A stretch of 64,000 nt of DNA from the NCBI RefSeq assembly GCF_025311495.1, contig NZ_CP104398.1, positions 620,001-684,000 of the forward strand. The letters run 5' to 3'. A model generated the notes under the pieces. That model searched no databases. It saw only the letters and a list, made by a program, of their open reading frames with translations, and was not told the origin of the DNA. Source of the DNA: Limosilactobacillus oris. Lineage in GTDB: Bacteria > Bacillota > Bacilli > Lactobacillales > Lactobacillaceae. Below are positions 32,233 through 40,984 of the stretch, in pieces. The translations under genes and the position numbers were made by a program. Position 1 is the stretch's first letter; each line of letters begins with the position of its first letter.

Positions 32233-32536
32233 ACCAAATTAGACTCCTTTCGATAATTACGTTTACTCAGACTATAAAAAAAGCATTTATGGATAGCAAA
32301 AACTTTACTCACTGTTCAGAATATCAACTGCTTCTGTTGCGTAAAGAAATTGTTTCTATAAATACTTTTAAGTCACTGTCCAAATGGCAAGTAATATAAT
32401 GTCTGAAACTACTGCAATTACTTCAGTAGTCAGTCATCGTGAAATTCAAAAAGCAATCAAGTAACCCTGGTAGTTTAATCCAGCTGAAGGAACTCGTCTT
32501 TTAATAAAGCACTAATTTACGTAACGAATCAACCTG
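32233..32536. other. Intergenic region, no supported gene
   Basis: About 300 AT-rich bases. A 21-codon open frame (32399-32464, MSETTAITS...) may be the relic of a gene tail; nothing else is recognisable. It must contain the promoter of the permease. Confidence 0.4.
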
Positions 32537-33343
32537 TTATTTGCTATGCGCGTTCCAAAGATTAATTGGACCATGACGATGACCAACAATAATTGGTTTG
32601 GAGATTGAATCATAAACAACATTTTTAGCTATTTCCGCTGCGGTAAATAAATCATTACCTTTAGCGATTTCAGCAGTAATAACTGCTGAAAAGACATCGC
32701 CAGTTCCATTTAGTCTTTCTGTACTTACATAGGGCATCGATAACCATTGGTAACTACCATCAGCTTTAAGCACTAAATCCTCAACTTTCTCTTGAGTAGG
32801 ATTTTCATGCTTTCCTTTGACGATTACGTTTTTTGCGCCCAGTTCCTGAAGACGCTTAGCTGATGTCATCATTGACTCCCGTGATTCGATTTCCACACCG
32901 CTTAGAGTCTGTGCTTCGAAGGCGTTGGGAGTAATTACATCCGCCATCGGAATAATCAGTTTAACAAAGTCATCATAGGCTTCATTATCAAGTAGGAAGT
33001 TACCGTGCTTAGTGATGATAACTGGATCGACAACCAATTTACCAAAACTTTCTGGGGCAAAGTTTCGATGAAAGCATCTGATAACTGCGCTTGTGCCTAA
33101 CATTCCAGTTTTGGTAGCCGCAATCTTGAAATCCTTTTTCAAAGCAGCAAACTGATGATCAATAAATTCAGTCGGCATTAGTACTTGATCTGAAATTTCA
33201 TATGAGTTTCCAGCAACTGCCGCCGTTAAAATCCCCATTCCATAAACTCCTGAAATGAAAAAGGCATGCAGATCAGCCGGCATTCCGGCACTACCATCAC
33301 AATCGTTTCCTGCGACTGTTAATACTTGAACTTTCGAATTCAT
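32537..33343 (-). CDS. Pyridoxine/hydroxymethylpyrimidine kinase-like (PfkB/ThiD fold)
   Basis: 268 residues from ATG 33343; an in-frame GTG further up overlaps the AAGGTGGGG site. Ribokinase-like: LTVAGNDCDGSAGMPADL at the N-terminus, ITPNAFEAQTLSG, and the anion-hole/catalytic GTGDVFSAVI. Best fit is pyridoxine/pyridoxamine kinase making PLP, which would serve the PLP-dependent threonine dehydratase and ornithine decarboxylase nearby; a ThiD role is an alternative. 21 bases downstream of the permease, likely co-transcribed. Confidence 0.82.
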   Translation of the reverse strand: MNSKVQVLTVAGNDCDGSAGMPADLHAFFISGVYGMGILTAAVAGNSYEISDQVLMPTEFIDHQFAALKKDFKIAATKTGMLGTSAVIRCFHRNFAPESFGKLVVDPVIITKHGNFLLDNEAYDDFVKLIIPMADVITPNAFEAQTLSGVEIESRESMMTSAKRLQELGAKNVIVKGKHENPTQEKVEDLVLKADGSYQWLSMPYVSTERLNGTGDVFSAVITAEIAKGNDLFTAAEIAKNVVYDSISKPIIVGHRHGPINLWNAHSK

Positions 33344-33364
33344 AATTATCCCCACCTTAAGGAC

Positions 33365-34702
33365 TTAATGTTCAACCTTTGCATTCTTCTTTTGCATGTA
33401 GAAGTAGATAGGTACACCAATCAGCGTAATTACAATCCCGATTGCAGTCGTCGTAAACTGTTGAATCAGCGTACTAATCAGGATAAATGCACCACCAACT
33501 AAAGCAATCAGTGGAATTACTGGATAAAGCGGTACCTTGTAAGGACGCTTCAAATCTGGGCGTGTCTTCCGCATCTTCATAACACCGATAAATACCATGC
33601 AGTAGAAGAACCAAATGACAAAAATCAGCATATTAGTAATAGCGTCAAACTGACCAGAAAGCATCATCAAGCAGGCAATGATGTACTGAACAAGTCCTGA
33701 AGCCCATGGGACACCAGCCTTGTTCAATTTTGCAAAGAAATTGCTGAATGGTAACGTTTTTTCCTGTCCCATAACATATGGAACACGCATCCCAGTCATG
33801 GTGTAACCGTTCATTCCGCCATAAACTGATACCAAAATACCAATAGTAACGATCTTACCGCCGACACCACCAAAAATCTTATCAGCAACAGCCATGGAAA
33901 CATTCAAGTTACCAGCAACTTGGTTAACAGGAACAACGTAGTAGAAAACAGCGTTGACCAGCAGATAAACCGTGATAACAATCAACAGCCCAACTGCAAT
34001 CGCCTTCGGTAAATCCTTTTGTGGATTCTTCATTTCACCAGCTAAGGTTCCAACGTGAATCCAACCATCGTAGGCGAACATAGTTGCTAGTAAAGCTGTC
34101 CCTAACGCAGCCCAGAGTGCACGGTGTGGACCAGCTTCGATTGGGAAGAGCCGAAAATCAACTCCACCTGGGTGCAAGAATCCTAGAATAACAATTGCCG
34201 CCAGTGGCAACAACTTAATGACCAAAGTTACAGAACTTACCCAGCCACCACACTTAGCACTAATAAAGTTAAGCAAGGCAACTGAGAGTGCGGTAATCAT
34301 TCCGACTGGAACAATCCATGAATCTGCTAAATGGAACAGTCCTGCAAATTGGGTTCCAAATGCGATTGCAATCGCCGCAACATTGGCAGGCATATAAACA
34401 ATACCGTAAGCCCAGCCAGTTAAAAATCCCCAGAATTTACCAAAAGGTTCTTCGATGTACTTAACGATCCCCCCAGTTTCCGGGAATGCAGCTGCTACTT
34501 CAGCGGCCGTTAACCCGGCACACATATTAATAATTCCCCCAAGGAACCACGCAAATAATGCCAGACTAATGGACATGGTCGCCGTGGTTACCGCGGATGC
34601 CTTAAAGAACACCCCAGTACCAATAATTGTACCAGCAACAGTTGATAACGTAGCACCAAAGCCTAAAGACTTTTTCATGTGCTCATCATTATTCTTTGCC
34701 AT
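33365..34702 (-). CDS. APC-family permease, LAT/SteT-like (serine/threonine type)
   Basis: 445 residues with twelve helices. First helix LSTVAGTIIGTGVFFKAS, and ALFAWFLGGIINMCAGLTAAEVAAAFPETGGIVKYI (in pieces) as in Ser/Thr exchangers of the LAT subgroup. Placed directly downstream of threonine dehydratase and upstream of pyridoxine kinase, which suggests threonine or serine uptake; this is inference. It has its own promoter (34725-34753). Confidence 0.85.
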   Translation of the reverse strand: MAKNNDEHMKKSLGFGATLSTVAGTIIGTGVFFKASAVTTATMSISLALFAWFLGGIINMCAGLTAAEVAAAFPETGGIVKYIEEPFGKFWGFLTGWAYGIVYMPANVAAIAIAFGTQFAGLFHLADSWIVPVGMITALSVALLNFISAKCGGWVSSVTLVIKLLPLAAIVILGFLHPGGVDFRLFPIEAGPHRALWAALGTALLATMFAYDGWIHVGTLAGEMKNPQKDLPKAIAVGLLIVITVYLLVNAVFYYVVPVNQVAGNLNVSMAVADKIFGGVGGKIVTIGILVSVYGGMNGYTMTGMRVPYVMGQEKTLPFSNFFAKLNKAGVPWASGLVQYIIACLMMLSGQFDAITNMLIFVIWFFYCMVFIGVMKMRKTRPDLKRPYKVPLYPVIPLIALVGGAFILISTLIQQFTTTAIGIVITLIGVPIYFYMQKKNAKVEH

Positions 34703-34724
34703 TGCATTTACACCTCACATTTTA

Positions 34725-34753
34725 TTATTAAATAATATGGCGAATAAGTGCAA
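34725..34753 (-). promoter_or_regulatory. Promoter of the permease-pyridoxine kinase unit
   Basis: Minus strand TTGCAC (34748-34753), 17-base spacer, TAATAA (34725-34730), about 22 bases before the permease start. Confidence 0.55.
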
Positions 34754-34837
34754 AACGGTATTAGTAGAATAACACCTACTGCAGTTATCAATGTTTAGCT
34801 CATACTCTAATACCGTTTAACATCGCTTACCAAAATA

Positions 34838-34867
34838 GACGCCAACATCTATTATAATATTGGCGCC
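34838..34867 (-). terminator. Hairpin after threonine dehydratase
   Basis: Inverted repeat GGCGCCAA / TTGGCGTC with an AT-rich loop, then TATTTT on the minus strand; a weak terminator or processing site between the dehydratase and the permease. Confidence 0.5.
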
Positions 34868-34912
34868 TAATATTATGACCGTAAATTTTAGATTAGCAAT
34901 TATTAATTACTA

Positions 34913-35944
34913 TTAACCAATACTCTTGTTAGTTGGCTTGAGGAATTCATCAATAATATGTGATACCCGGTCAAGGTCGACATTACCACCAGAAACAAGG
35001 CCAACAACATTCTTACCCTTGATGTACTTGTCATCAACCTTGTGAGCTTCAAGAGCAGCGGTTGGCAATGCACCGGCACCTTCAGCAACAATCTTAGTAC
35101 GTTGCAAGAGATCCTTCATTGCTTGTGCAATTTCTTTTTCATTAACAAGAACGATTTCATCAACTAACTTGTCAACAATTGGGAAGGTCAATGAACCAGG
35201 CATAGCAACATCAGTACCATCAGCCAGAGTAAAGTCGTCGTGGTGGTAAGTCAGCTTACCCTTGTTAACGGATTCAGCCATACCGTGAACATTTTCAGAT
35301 TGAACACCAACAACGTGAATACCAGGGTTGAAGGACTTCAGAGCAGTAACAATCCCTGCCATTAATCCACCACCACCAACTGGAACTAAGACAGTGTCAA
35401 CATTCCACAGGTCATCGAGAATTTCAAGACCAATAGTACCTTGACCCGCCATAACGTACTTGTCGTTAAATGGGTCAACAATAGTCTTTCCTTCCTTCTT
35501 AGCACGTTCAAACATCCATTCGTGTGCGTCATCGAAGGTAGCCCCGTGAATATCAACTTCAGCACCGTAACCAGCAGTAGCAGCCCGCTTCATCATTGGT
35601 GCTTCATCTGGCATAACAACAGTCGTGTCGATGCCCAAGAGCTTACCACTCAATGCAACCCCTTGTGCGTGGTTACCGGCAGAAGCAGTAATAACCCCAC
35701 GTTCTGCTTCTTCCTTTGATAAGTGTTGCATCCGGTTGTTAGCTCCACGGAACTTAAATGAACCGGTTAATTGCATGTTTTCCAGCTTCAGGAATACATT
35801 AGCATCTGCAACCTGACGGCTTAAGAACATTGATTGAATAAGAGGTGTTTTCCGAGCATATTTACTGATAGTAGCCTTGGCGTCTTCAATATCCTTAATG
35901 TTTAAAATGTCTTCTGTCTGTGCGACAACATCGTTTGTAGCCAT
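34913..35944 (-). CDS. tdcB: Catabolic threonine/serine ammonia-lyase
   Basis: 343 residues from ATG 35944 (GGAGG eight bases upstream; the longer frame begins at a TTG inside that site). PLP-dependent fold II: PLP lysine in GSFKFRGANNRM, SAGNHAQGVA, phosphate loop PVGGGGLMAG and SGGNVDL near the end. There is no C-terminal ACT regulatory domain, so it fits the catabolic (TdcB-like) rather than biosynthetic IlvA form. It deaminates threonine to 2-oxobutyrate and serine to pyruvate. Lies 48 bases after ald in the same direction. Confidence 0.9.
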   Translation of the reverse strand: MATNDVVAQTEDILNIKDIEDAKATISKYARKTPLIQSMFLSRQVADANVFLKLENMQLTGSFKFRGANNRMQHLSKEEAERGVITASAGNHAQGVALSGKLLGIDTTVVMPDEAPMMKRAATAGYGAEVDIHGATFDDAHEWMFERAKKEGKTIVDPFNDKYVMAGQGTIGLEILDDLWNVDTVLVPVGGGGLMAGIVTALKSFNPGIHVVGVQSENVHGMAESVNKGKLTYHHDDFTLADGTDVAMPGSLTFPIVDKLVDEIVLVNEKEIAQAMKDLLQRTKIVAEGAGALPTAALEAHKVDDKYIKGKNVVGLVSGGNVDLDRVSHIIDEFLKPTNKSIG

Positions 35945-35992
35945 AATACTAACCTCCAAAATTAGTAAACCGAAGCGACAACCAAGCTAAAA

Positions 35993-37102
35993 TTAAAGAT
36001 CCAACTCAGTGTAAGGCAGGTCAAGAGAATCTGCCAAGCCCTTGTTAGTAACCTTACCTTCGTAAACGTTGACCCCACTCTTCAAGGATTCATCAGACTT
36101 AATTGCCTCATCAATACCCTTGTCAGCGATTTCCAGAAGGTAGTCCAAGTTACCAGCAGCCAGTGCCATCGTGGCAGTACGTGGAACAGCACCTGGTTGG
36201 TTAGGAACAGCGTAATGAATTACGCCATACTTAGTAAATACTGGGTCATCAATGGTAGTTGGGTGGTCAATGGTTTCAACAGTACCACCTTGGTCAATGG
36301 CAACGTCAGCAATAACACTGCCCTTCTTCATTGACTTAACCATGTATTCCTTAACCAACTTCGGTGGACGGGCACCTGGAATAAGAATAGTTGAAATAAA
36401 CAGGTCTGCATCCTTGATTTCCTTAGCAAGGTTTTCTTCATTAGATTCAACAACCCGAAGGTTCTTGCCTGCATACTGCTTTTCAAGTTCCTTAATCCGC
36501 TCTGGGTTCTTTTCAATAATTACAACTGAGCAGTTCATACCAAGTGCTAAGTCAGCAGCAGCAATAGCGGCATTACCACCACCAAAGATAACAACGTTGC
36601 CAGCTGGTACTTCAGCGGTTCCTGGTAAGAGAATCCCTTCACCACCGTGCTGAGCTTCCAGATAGTAAGCACCCATGATTACGGAACGGCGCCCTGCAAT
36701 GTGACTCATCGCAGAAAGCAATTCCAGCTTACCATCCTTAACAATAGTTTCAGCACCAATAGCGGTAGTGCCAGCCTTCATCATTGCCTCTACAGTTGGC
36801 TTGGAAGATGCAAGGTGTTGGAAGCCCCAAACAACTTGCCCCTTACGGAAGTACTTGTATTCTTCGGCATCTGGTTCCTTAACCTTGATTACCAAATCAG
36901 CCTTCCAGCCGTCTTCGTGTGAAACAATCTTGGCTCCAGCCTTCTCGTATTCAGCATCGTCGAAGCCTGAACCAGCACCGGCATTTGTTTCTACGAGAAC
37001 GGTGTTACCGGCTTTAACCATTTCCTCAACATTGTGAGGAGTGGCAGCAACCCGGCCTTCACCTTCCTTTTGTTCCTTAATAACAGCAATTGTCATACTC
37101 AT
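35993..37102 (-). CDS. ald: Alanine dehydrogenase
   Basis: 369 residues; NAD-dependent oxidative deamination of alanine to pyruvate and ammonia, or the reverse. N-terminal TIAVIKEQKEGEGRVAATP, substrate-site HLASSKPTVEAMM, dinucleotide-binding VVIFGGGNAAIAAADLALG (about 168-186) and HYAVPNQPGAVPRTAT near 300. ATG 37102 follows AAGGGAGG; a longer frame to 37144 has no site. Uncommon in lactobacilli. A cre-like site overlaps the leader, suggesting CcpA control. Confidence 0.95.
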   Translation of the reverse strand: MSMTIAVIKEQKEGEGRVAATPHNVEEMVKAGNTVLVETNAGAGSGFDDAEYEKAGAKIVSHEDGWKADLVIKVKEPDAEEYKYFRKGQVVWGFQHLASSKPTVEAMMKAGTTAIGAETIVKDGKLELLSAMSHIAGRRSVIMGAYYLEAQHGGEGILLPGTAEVPAGNVVIFGGGNAAIAAADLALGMNCSVVIIEKNPERIKELEKQYAGKNLRVVESNEENLAKEIKDADLFISTILIPGARPPKLVKEYMVKSMKKGSVIADVAIDQGGTVETIDHPTTIDDPVFTKYGVIHYAVPNQPGAVPRTATMALAAGNLDYLLEIADKGIDEAIKSDESLKSGVNVYEGKVTNKGLADSLDLPYTELDL

Positions 37103-37125
37103 ACTCGAAAACCTCCCTTTTCTTT

Positions 37126-37139
37126 TGAGTACGCTTTCA
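37126..37139 (-). promoter_or_regulatory. Candidate cre (CcpA) site upstream of ald
   Basis: Minus strand TGAAAGCGTACTCA matches the consensus TGWAANCGNTNWCA at all but one position, 23 bases upstream of the ald start. Confidence 0.55.
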
Positions 37140-37144
37140 TTCAC

Positions 37145-37483
37145 TATTATCTAAAAAGTAAAAGATTTTATTCACATTCATAAAAAATGTTTGATTGCTA
37201 TAATCAGCCAATTTACTATGGTACCAACGTTAGTAAGCGTTTTATTTATTCTGTGTAATTTTTAACTTATTTTTCAATGAGAAACTACTAATCGTTTATT
37301 AATCACACAACTTGTGAAATTTAAAACACGATATTAAGCCTTATCTACCTTGATATCACCGCTAAATTTAATCGAATTTCACAAAGAATTTATAAGAATT
37401 CTAGTTGTTAATGTCCAATACGGTATATCATTAATCAAATCTAGAAATTGACATTGAGATAGTTTTAAAATTTCAAGGCCTAA
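37145..37483. other. AT-rich intergenic region upstream of ald
   Basis: About 340 bases without a supported gene between the decarboxylase terminator and ald. It should hold the ald promoter; a GATAAT box lies at the ald-proximal end. No RNA family recognised. Confidence 0.4.
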
Positions 37484-37525
37484 AAAAGGTATGGCCCCAG
37501 CAAAATGCCAAAACCATACCTTAAC
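37484..37525 (-). terminator. Terminator of the ornithine decarboxylase remnant
   Basis: Minus strand AAGGTATGG...CCATACCTT followed by a T run, 60 bases after the stop of the decarboxylase fragment. Confidence 0.8.
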
Positions 37526-37580
37526 GGTTTAATTATTCAAATTTATTTCACTTTCTTTCAAGTGCCCGCTCTGCTTATCC

Positions 37581-37991
37581 CTATTTATCGCTATATTTAG
37601 CTTCCGTCTTATCGTCAAGTACTTCACAATAAGCAACAGTTTTACCATTCTCTTTCTTAAAGTAAACCCCTTGAATTTCAGGAGCAAATCCTGGAAAGGC
37701 ATTGATTCCCTTCAGCAAAATCATGAAATACTTTTGAGCTGTCTCGGACCATTTTTCACCAGGGACAACACAGAAAATACCAGGTGGATATGGGAGCGCT
37801 CCTTCAACTGCAGTGTGGCCTACAACATCTTTAAGTTTAATCAATTGGACATTGTTATGAAGCATTTCTGTATCAGCATCGATTGCGCTCATAGTCTGCT
37901 CTGGGAAATACTTCCGCAAGAATAAGCGCTTTTGATATTCCTTTGTGTTGTTTTCTTTATAGAAATTGTGTAACTCTTGGCAAAGTTGACG
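37581..37991 (-). pseudogene. Ornithine decarboxylase, C-terminal fragment
   Basis: The last about 136 residues of a fold-I Orn/Lys/Arg decarboxylase (full proteins are about 700-730 residues). Recognisable: RQLCQELHNFYKENN, RKYFPEQTMS, GHTAVEGALPYPPGIFCVVPGEKWSETAQKYF (in pieces), FPGFAPEIQGVYF. The PLP and catalytic domains are missing; homology stops near 37991, where sequence of a different composition begins. The frame running on to 38021 (MRPVFLRQSY) belongs to the fused sequence. It cannot be active. Confidence 0.88.
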
Positions 37992-38278
37992 ATACGATTG
38001 CCGCAGAAAAACTGGTCGCAACGGAGACCAACGGCACCTTAATCGGCCAAATTGATTACCCCTTTGTCGACGCTGCCGCCAAGCGGGTTGTCTTAGAGCG
38101 GGGCTTTGTCAATCCGGCTTACCGCGGCCAAGGGATCGCCGGTAAGCTAATGGCCGCCTTTGTCGATTACGCGGATCAAGCGGGGCTGACGGTTAAATTA
38201 ATGTGCCCGTATGCCAAAATGAGTTTTCAAAAGCACCCGGAATACCGGCGGCTCCTCGCCCCTGAAGAGCAAAACTAA
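37985..38278 (+). pseudogene. GNAT N-acetyltransferase (YjdJ-like), N-terminally truncated
   Basis: About 97 residues of a small GNAT/COG2388-type protein: LVATETNGTLIGQIDYPFVD, RGFVNPAYRGQGIAGKLMAAFVDYA (acetyl-CoA loop RGQGIAGKL) and CPYAKMSFQKHPEYRRLL. The start is lost at the junction with the decarboxylase fragment; the open frame reaches 37943 only by reading into that gene. Twelve bases before rpiA. The family may need only about 95 residues, so activity of a re-started product is not excluded. Confidence 0.75.
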
Positions 38279-38296
38279 GTTTGAGGTGAAATGAGA

Positions 38297-38980
38297 ATGA
38301 ATCAAAATGAATTAAAGGCCTTGGTCGGCCAGGCTGCCGTCAAGTTTATCGAAGATGGTATGATTGTCGGCTTGGGGACCGGTTCGACGGTGCGCTACAT
38401 GGTGGATGCTTTAGGCAAGCGGGTCCAAGAAGAGGGCCTGAACGTAATCAGGGTCACGACTTCCAACCGGACGACGGCCCAAGCCCAAAGCCTGGGCATC
38501 ACGATCAAGGACATCGATGAAGTCGACCACATCGACCTGTGCATCGATGGGGCCGATGAAATTGACACGGACTTTAATGGCATCAAGGGGGGCGGAGGCG
38601 CCCTGCTCTGGGAAAAGATCGTCAACAACGCTTCGACCAAGCGGATTTGGATCGTCGACGAATCTAAACTGGTCAAGCGGATCGGGAACTTCGGCGTGCC
38701 GGTGGAAGTAATTCCGTTTGGGGCCCAACACGTCTTTAACTACTTCGCCAAGCAAGGTTACCACCCGGCCTGGCGGTTAACGGACGATGGCGCCAAGTAC
38801 CGGACCGACGAAAAGAACTTCATCATTGACTTAAAGGTAGGCGAAATCGCCGATCCAAAGGCGCTGGCCGAAGACCTGATCCACACGGTCGGGGTGGTCG
38901 AACACGGGCTGTTCTTAAACCGGGTCGACCAAGTGATTGTCGGGCGTCAAGACGGACCAGAAGTGCTGGATGTGAACTAG
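38297..38980 (+). CDS. rpiA: Ribose-5-phosphate isomerase A
   Basis: 227 residues; interconverts ribose-5-phosphate and ribulose-5-phosphate in the pentose phosphate/phosphoketolase pathway. Motifs [54 protein letters not shown] (in pieces) and [10 protein letters not shown] are intact. GAGGTGA suits the ATG at 38297 better than the one at 38291. Codon use is clearly GC-richer than in flanking decarboxylase and antiporter remnants. Confidence 0.95.
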   Translation: MNQNELKALVGQAAVKFIEDGMIVGLGTGSTVRYMVDALGKRVQEEGLNVIRVTTSNRTTAQAQSLGITIKDIDEVDHIDLCIDGADEIDTDFNGIKGGGGALLWEKIVNNASTKRIWIVDESKLVKRIGNFGVPVEVIPFGAQHVFNYFAKQGYHPAWRLTDDGAKYRTDEKNFIIDLKVGEIADPKALAEDLIHTVGVVEHGLFLNRVDQVIVGRQDGPEVLDVN

Positions 38981-38988
38981 GCGCTGTT

Positions 38989-39019
38989 AGCAGCGGCGGG
39001 CAGGCCCCGTTGCTTTTTT
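38989..39019 (+). terminator. Terminator after rpiA
   Basis: Stem AGCAGCGG/CCGTTGCT continued by GGGC/GCCC-type pairs and a run of T. Confidence 0.75.
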
Positions 39020-39083
39020 ACTTTATTTATGTAAGCGTTTCCGGTAAAATAAGGGGGGAATGTGATTTGAGGAGGAATCGAAA

Positions 39084-39695
39084 ATGGAACTCAACACCCG
39101 TAACATGCTGGAGGGCAAACCCTACACCCCCGCCACAGCGGAATTAAACCGCTATGCGCGCCAAGGCCACCGGCTCAGCCACGATTACAATCTGACCTAC
39201 GACGATCAGACCGAACAGCGGGCGGCCATTCTCGCGGAATTGCTGGGCGCTCACGGGCAAAATATCTACCTGCAAGGGCCGATCCAGTTTGACTACGGGC
39301 GCTTCACCACCATCGGCGATAATTTTTACGCCAACCTTAACCTGACCGTCCTGGACACCTGCCCGGTGACGATCGGCGACAACGTGATGCTGGGCCCTAA
39401 CGTCAGCCTCTTGACCGCCAAGCACCCCTTAAGGTACCAACAACGCAATTTGCGCGAAGTCGACGGCCAGCTGTTGGATTACGAATTTGGCGCCCCGATT
39501 ACGATTGAAGACAACTGCTGGCTCGGCGGTAACGTGACCGTCTTGGGCGGAGTTACCATCGGCGCCGGCAGCGTGATTGGGGCCGGGACGGTCGTCACCA
39601 AAGATGTCCCGGCCAATTCGCTGGTCGTTGGCAACCCCGGCCGGGTCGTGCGCCAGATTACGGAAGCGGACCGTTTACAGAACTTTCCGTGGTAA
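39084..39695 (+). CDS. Sugar O-acetyltransferase (maltose/galactoside acetyltransferase-like)
   Basis: 203 residues. N-terminal Maa-type segment (RNMLEGKPYTPATAELNRYARQ) and a left-handed beta-helix of hexapeptide repeats: VTIGDNVMLGPNVSLLTA, ITIEDNCWLGGNVTVLGGVTIGAGSVIGAGTVVTKDVPANS (in pieces). The catalytic His is in TAKHPLRY. Transfers acetyl from acetyl-CoA to sugars; the precise substrate is unknown. AGGAGG precedes the ATG. Same GC-rich block as rpiA. Confidence 0.9.
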   Translation: MELNTRNMLEGKPYTPATAELNRYARQGHRLSHDYNLTYDDQTEQRAAILAELLGAHGQNIYLQGPIQFDYGRFTTIGDNFYANLNLTVLDTCPVTIGDNVMLGPNVSLLTAKHPLRYQQRNLREVDGQLLDYEFGAPITIEDNCWLGGNVTVLGGVTIGAGSVIGAGTVVTKDVPANSLVVGNPGRVVRQITEADRLQNFPW

Positions 39696-39720
39696 CCAGG
39701 AAAAAAGGTCTTACAAATTC

Positions 39721-39770
39721 AAAAGCGCTAGCACCCACGTTCCTGAAAACGTTGGTTACCAGCGCTTTTT
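39721..39770 (+). terminator. Terminator after the sugar acetyltransferase
   Basis: AAAAGCGCTAGCACCCACGTT pairs with ACGTTGGTTACCAGCGCTTTTT across a short loop. Confidence 0.85.
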
Positions 39771-39784
39771 GTTGTTGCTACTTG

Positions 39785-40426
39785 TTAAGTTCCAGCCGAA
39801 AAGCTCGTTGCTTCCCAGTGAAAAGCCCAGAGCGTAATTGGAATTGAATCACTAACTCCTTTAAAGAAACTGTAATGGTGCGGATTCCACGAATTAACAT
39901 AGGTATGACCATGGAACCAAAACCAACCACCAACACATAAAAATAGCACGGGGATAATAACCCCCCAAACCGTGAGTGACCCTAACTGGCCTGTTACTCG
40001 CGCACCCCAGAAGTTTGCAACAGTGGCAATAGCTAAAACAATCATTGTTGCGATAGCAACTTTAACCGGAGATAAAGTAATACCGAACACCATCTCACCA
40101 TAACCAACTGTTGAAACAGCAATTGCGGTATTGGCAATTACTAATGAAAAAGCATAAGTATAATTAGCCATCATATTGCCATCCATACCAAAGGCATACT
40201 GAGCATATCCGCCCATTCCATCTTTAGTATTTTTAGTAAACATTCCACAACGAACAAAGACATATGCTAAGCATAGCACTCCTGTTAGGGTGACTAACCA
40301 AAAAATAACGGACATTGTACCAACCTGTGCTAGTTTTGATGGTAGCATAATAATTCCAGATCCCATCATGTTAACCGCAGTGATAATAGTTAGCTGAACA
40401 ACCGTCATTTTCTTTTTATCAGCCAT
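39785..40426 (-). pseudogene. Putrescine/ornithine antiporter (PotE-like), N-terminal fragment
   Basis: About 200 residues, the first half of an APC antiporter: MADKKKMTVVQLTIITAVNM, then GSGIIMLPSKLAQVG and later KGVSDSIPITLWAF. Homology stops after ITLWAF near 39816, where PotE would continue into helix 6 with a conserved LGLES-type stretch; the last eleven residues (HWEATSFSAGT) come from unrelated sequence. A cre-like site and start region with GGAAGTGG are still present. With the decarboxylase tail it is the other side of a broken ornithine decarboxylation system. Confidence 0.85.
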
Positions 40427-40475
40427 AAGAATAACCACTTCCTAATCTAACTTTGCTTCAGTTTGCATCGCTTCT

Positions 40476-40489
40476 AGAAAGCGCTCACA
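40476..40489 (+). promoter_or_regulatory. Candidate cre (CcpA) site upstream of the antiporter remnant
   Basis: AGAAAGCGCTCACA differs from the cre consensus TGWAANCGNTNWCA at one position. Confidence 0.45.
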
Positions 40490-40905
40490 TCAATTGACAT
40501 TTATAATAATATAACGTTTTTTTCAACCCTTTAAAGCCAACCTTGTGACGTGATTAACTATATTTATTACTGTTGTAATTTTATTAACTTTAATCTCTAT
40601 GTAACCCGTACAACATTATTCGCCAATACTATTAATGTTTTTAATGGCTCTCTAGTCAGAAGAGCTAACGGGAATTGCTATGTTACTATCACCTTTAACT
40701 TTCGATGAGGTCAACTACAACTAAATCAATAGAACACCTAATAGTTGACTTTTAGTACCACATATAAGTTTCAGTATCTATCGTTATACTGCCTGCCACT
40801 GGAACAAAATCGCTGGCTAGTCTTGCTCTCTGTTCTAAAAAATTCACAAAACAAAAAAGGTCGATGCACAAATCGATGCACATCAACCTTCTTTAGATAC
40901 TAATT
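40490..40905. other. AT-rich intergenic region left of the island
   Basis: Roughly 400 bases without a supported gene. Near its right end (40857-40890) AAGGT...GATG and CATC...ACCTT form a possible hairpin with A/T flanks, a likely terminator facing the island boundary. Confidence 0.4.
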
Positions 40906-40929
40906 ATAAAAAAATCACCCGCACGGGGA
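40906..40929. repeat. attL, left 24-bp direct repeat
   Basis: Identical over 24 bases to 50305-50328; contains ATCACCCGCACGGGGA, the last bases of the tRNA-Glu T-arm and acceptor stem. Left and right copies diverge immediately outside (40905 T against A; 40930 C against T). Confidence 0.85.
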
Positions 40930-40964
40930 CAACAACCCCTTGATATATCAAGGCTTAACGCCGT

Positions 40965-40984
40965 TTTTGTCGTGAGTTTGTCGT
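40965..40984. repeat. Left arm-type repeat (putative integrase/Xis site)
   Basis: TTTTGTCGTGAGTTTGTCGT, repeated exactly at 50194-50213, each lying inside the island near an att site and each containing two GTCGT half-sites 11 bases apart. Both are preceded by TTAACGCCG. Confidence 0.7.

Noticed and set aside
32178-32399. 73-codon plus-strand frame
   Set aside because: Overlaps the permease start on the other strand, lacks a ribosome-binding site and any family features.
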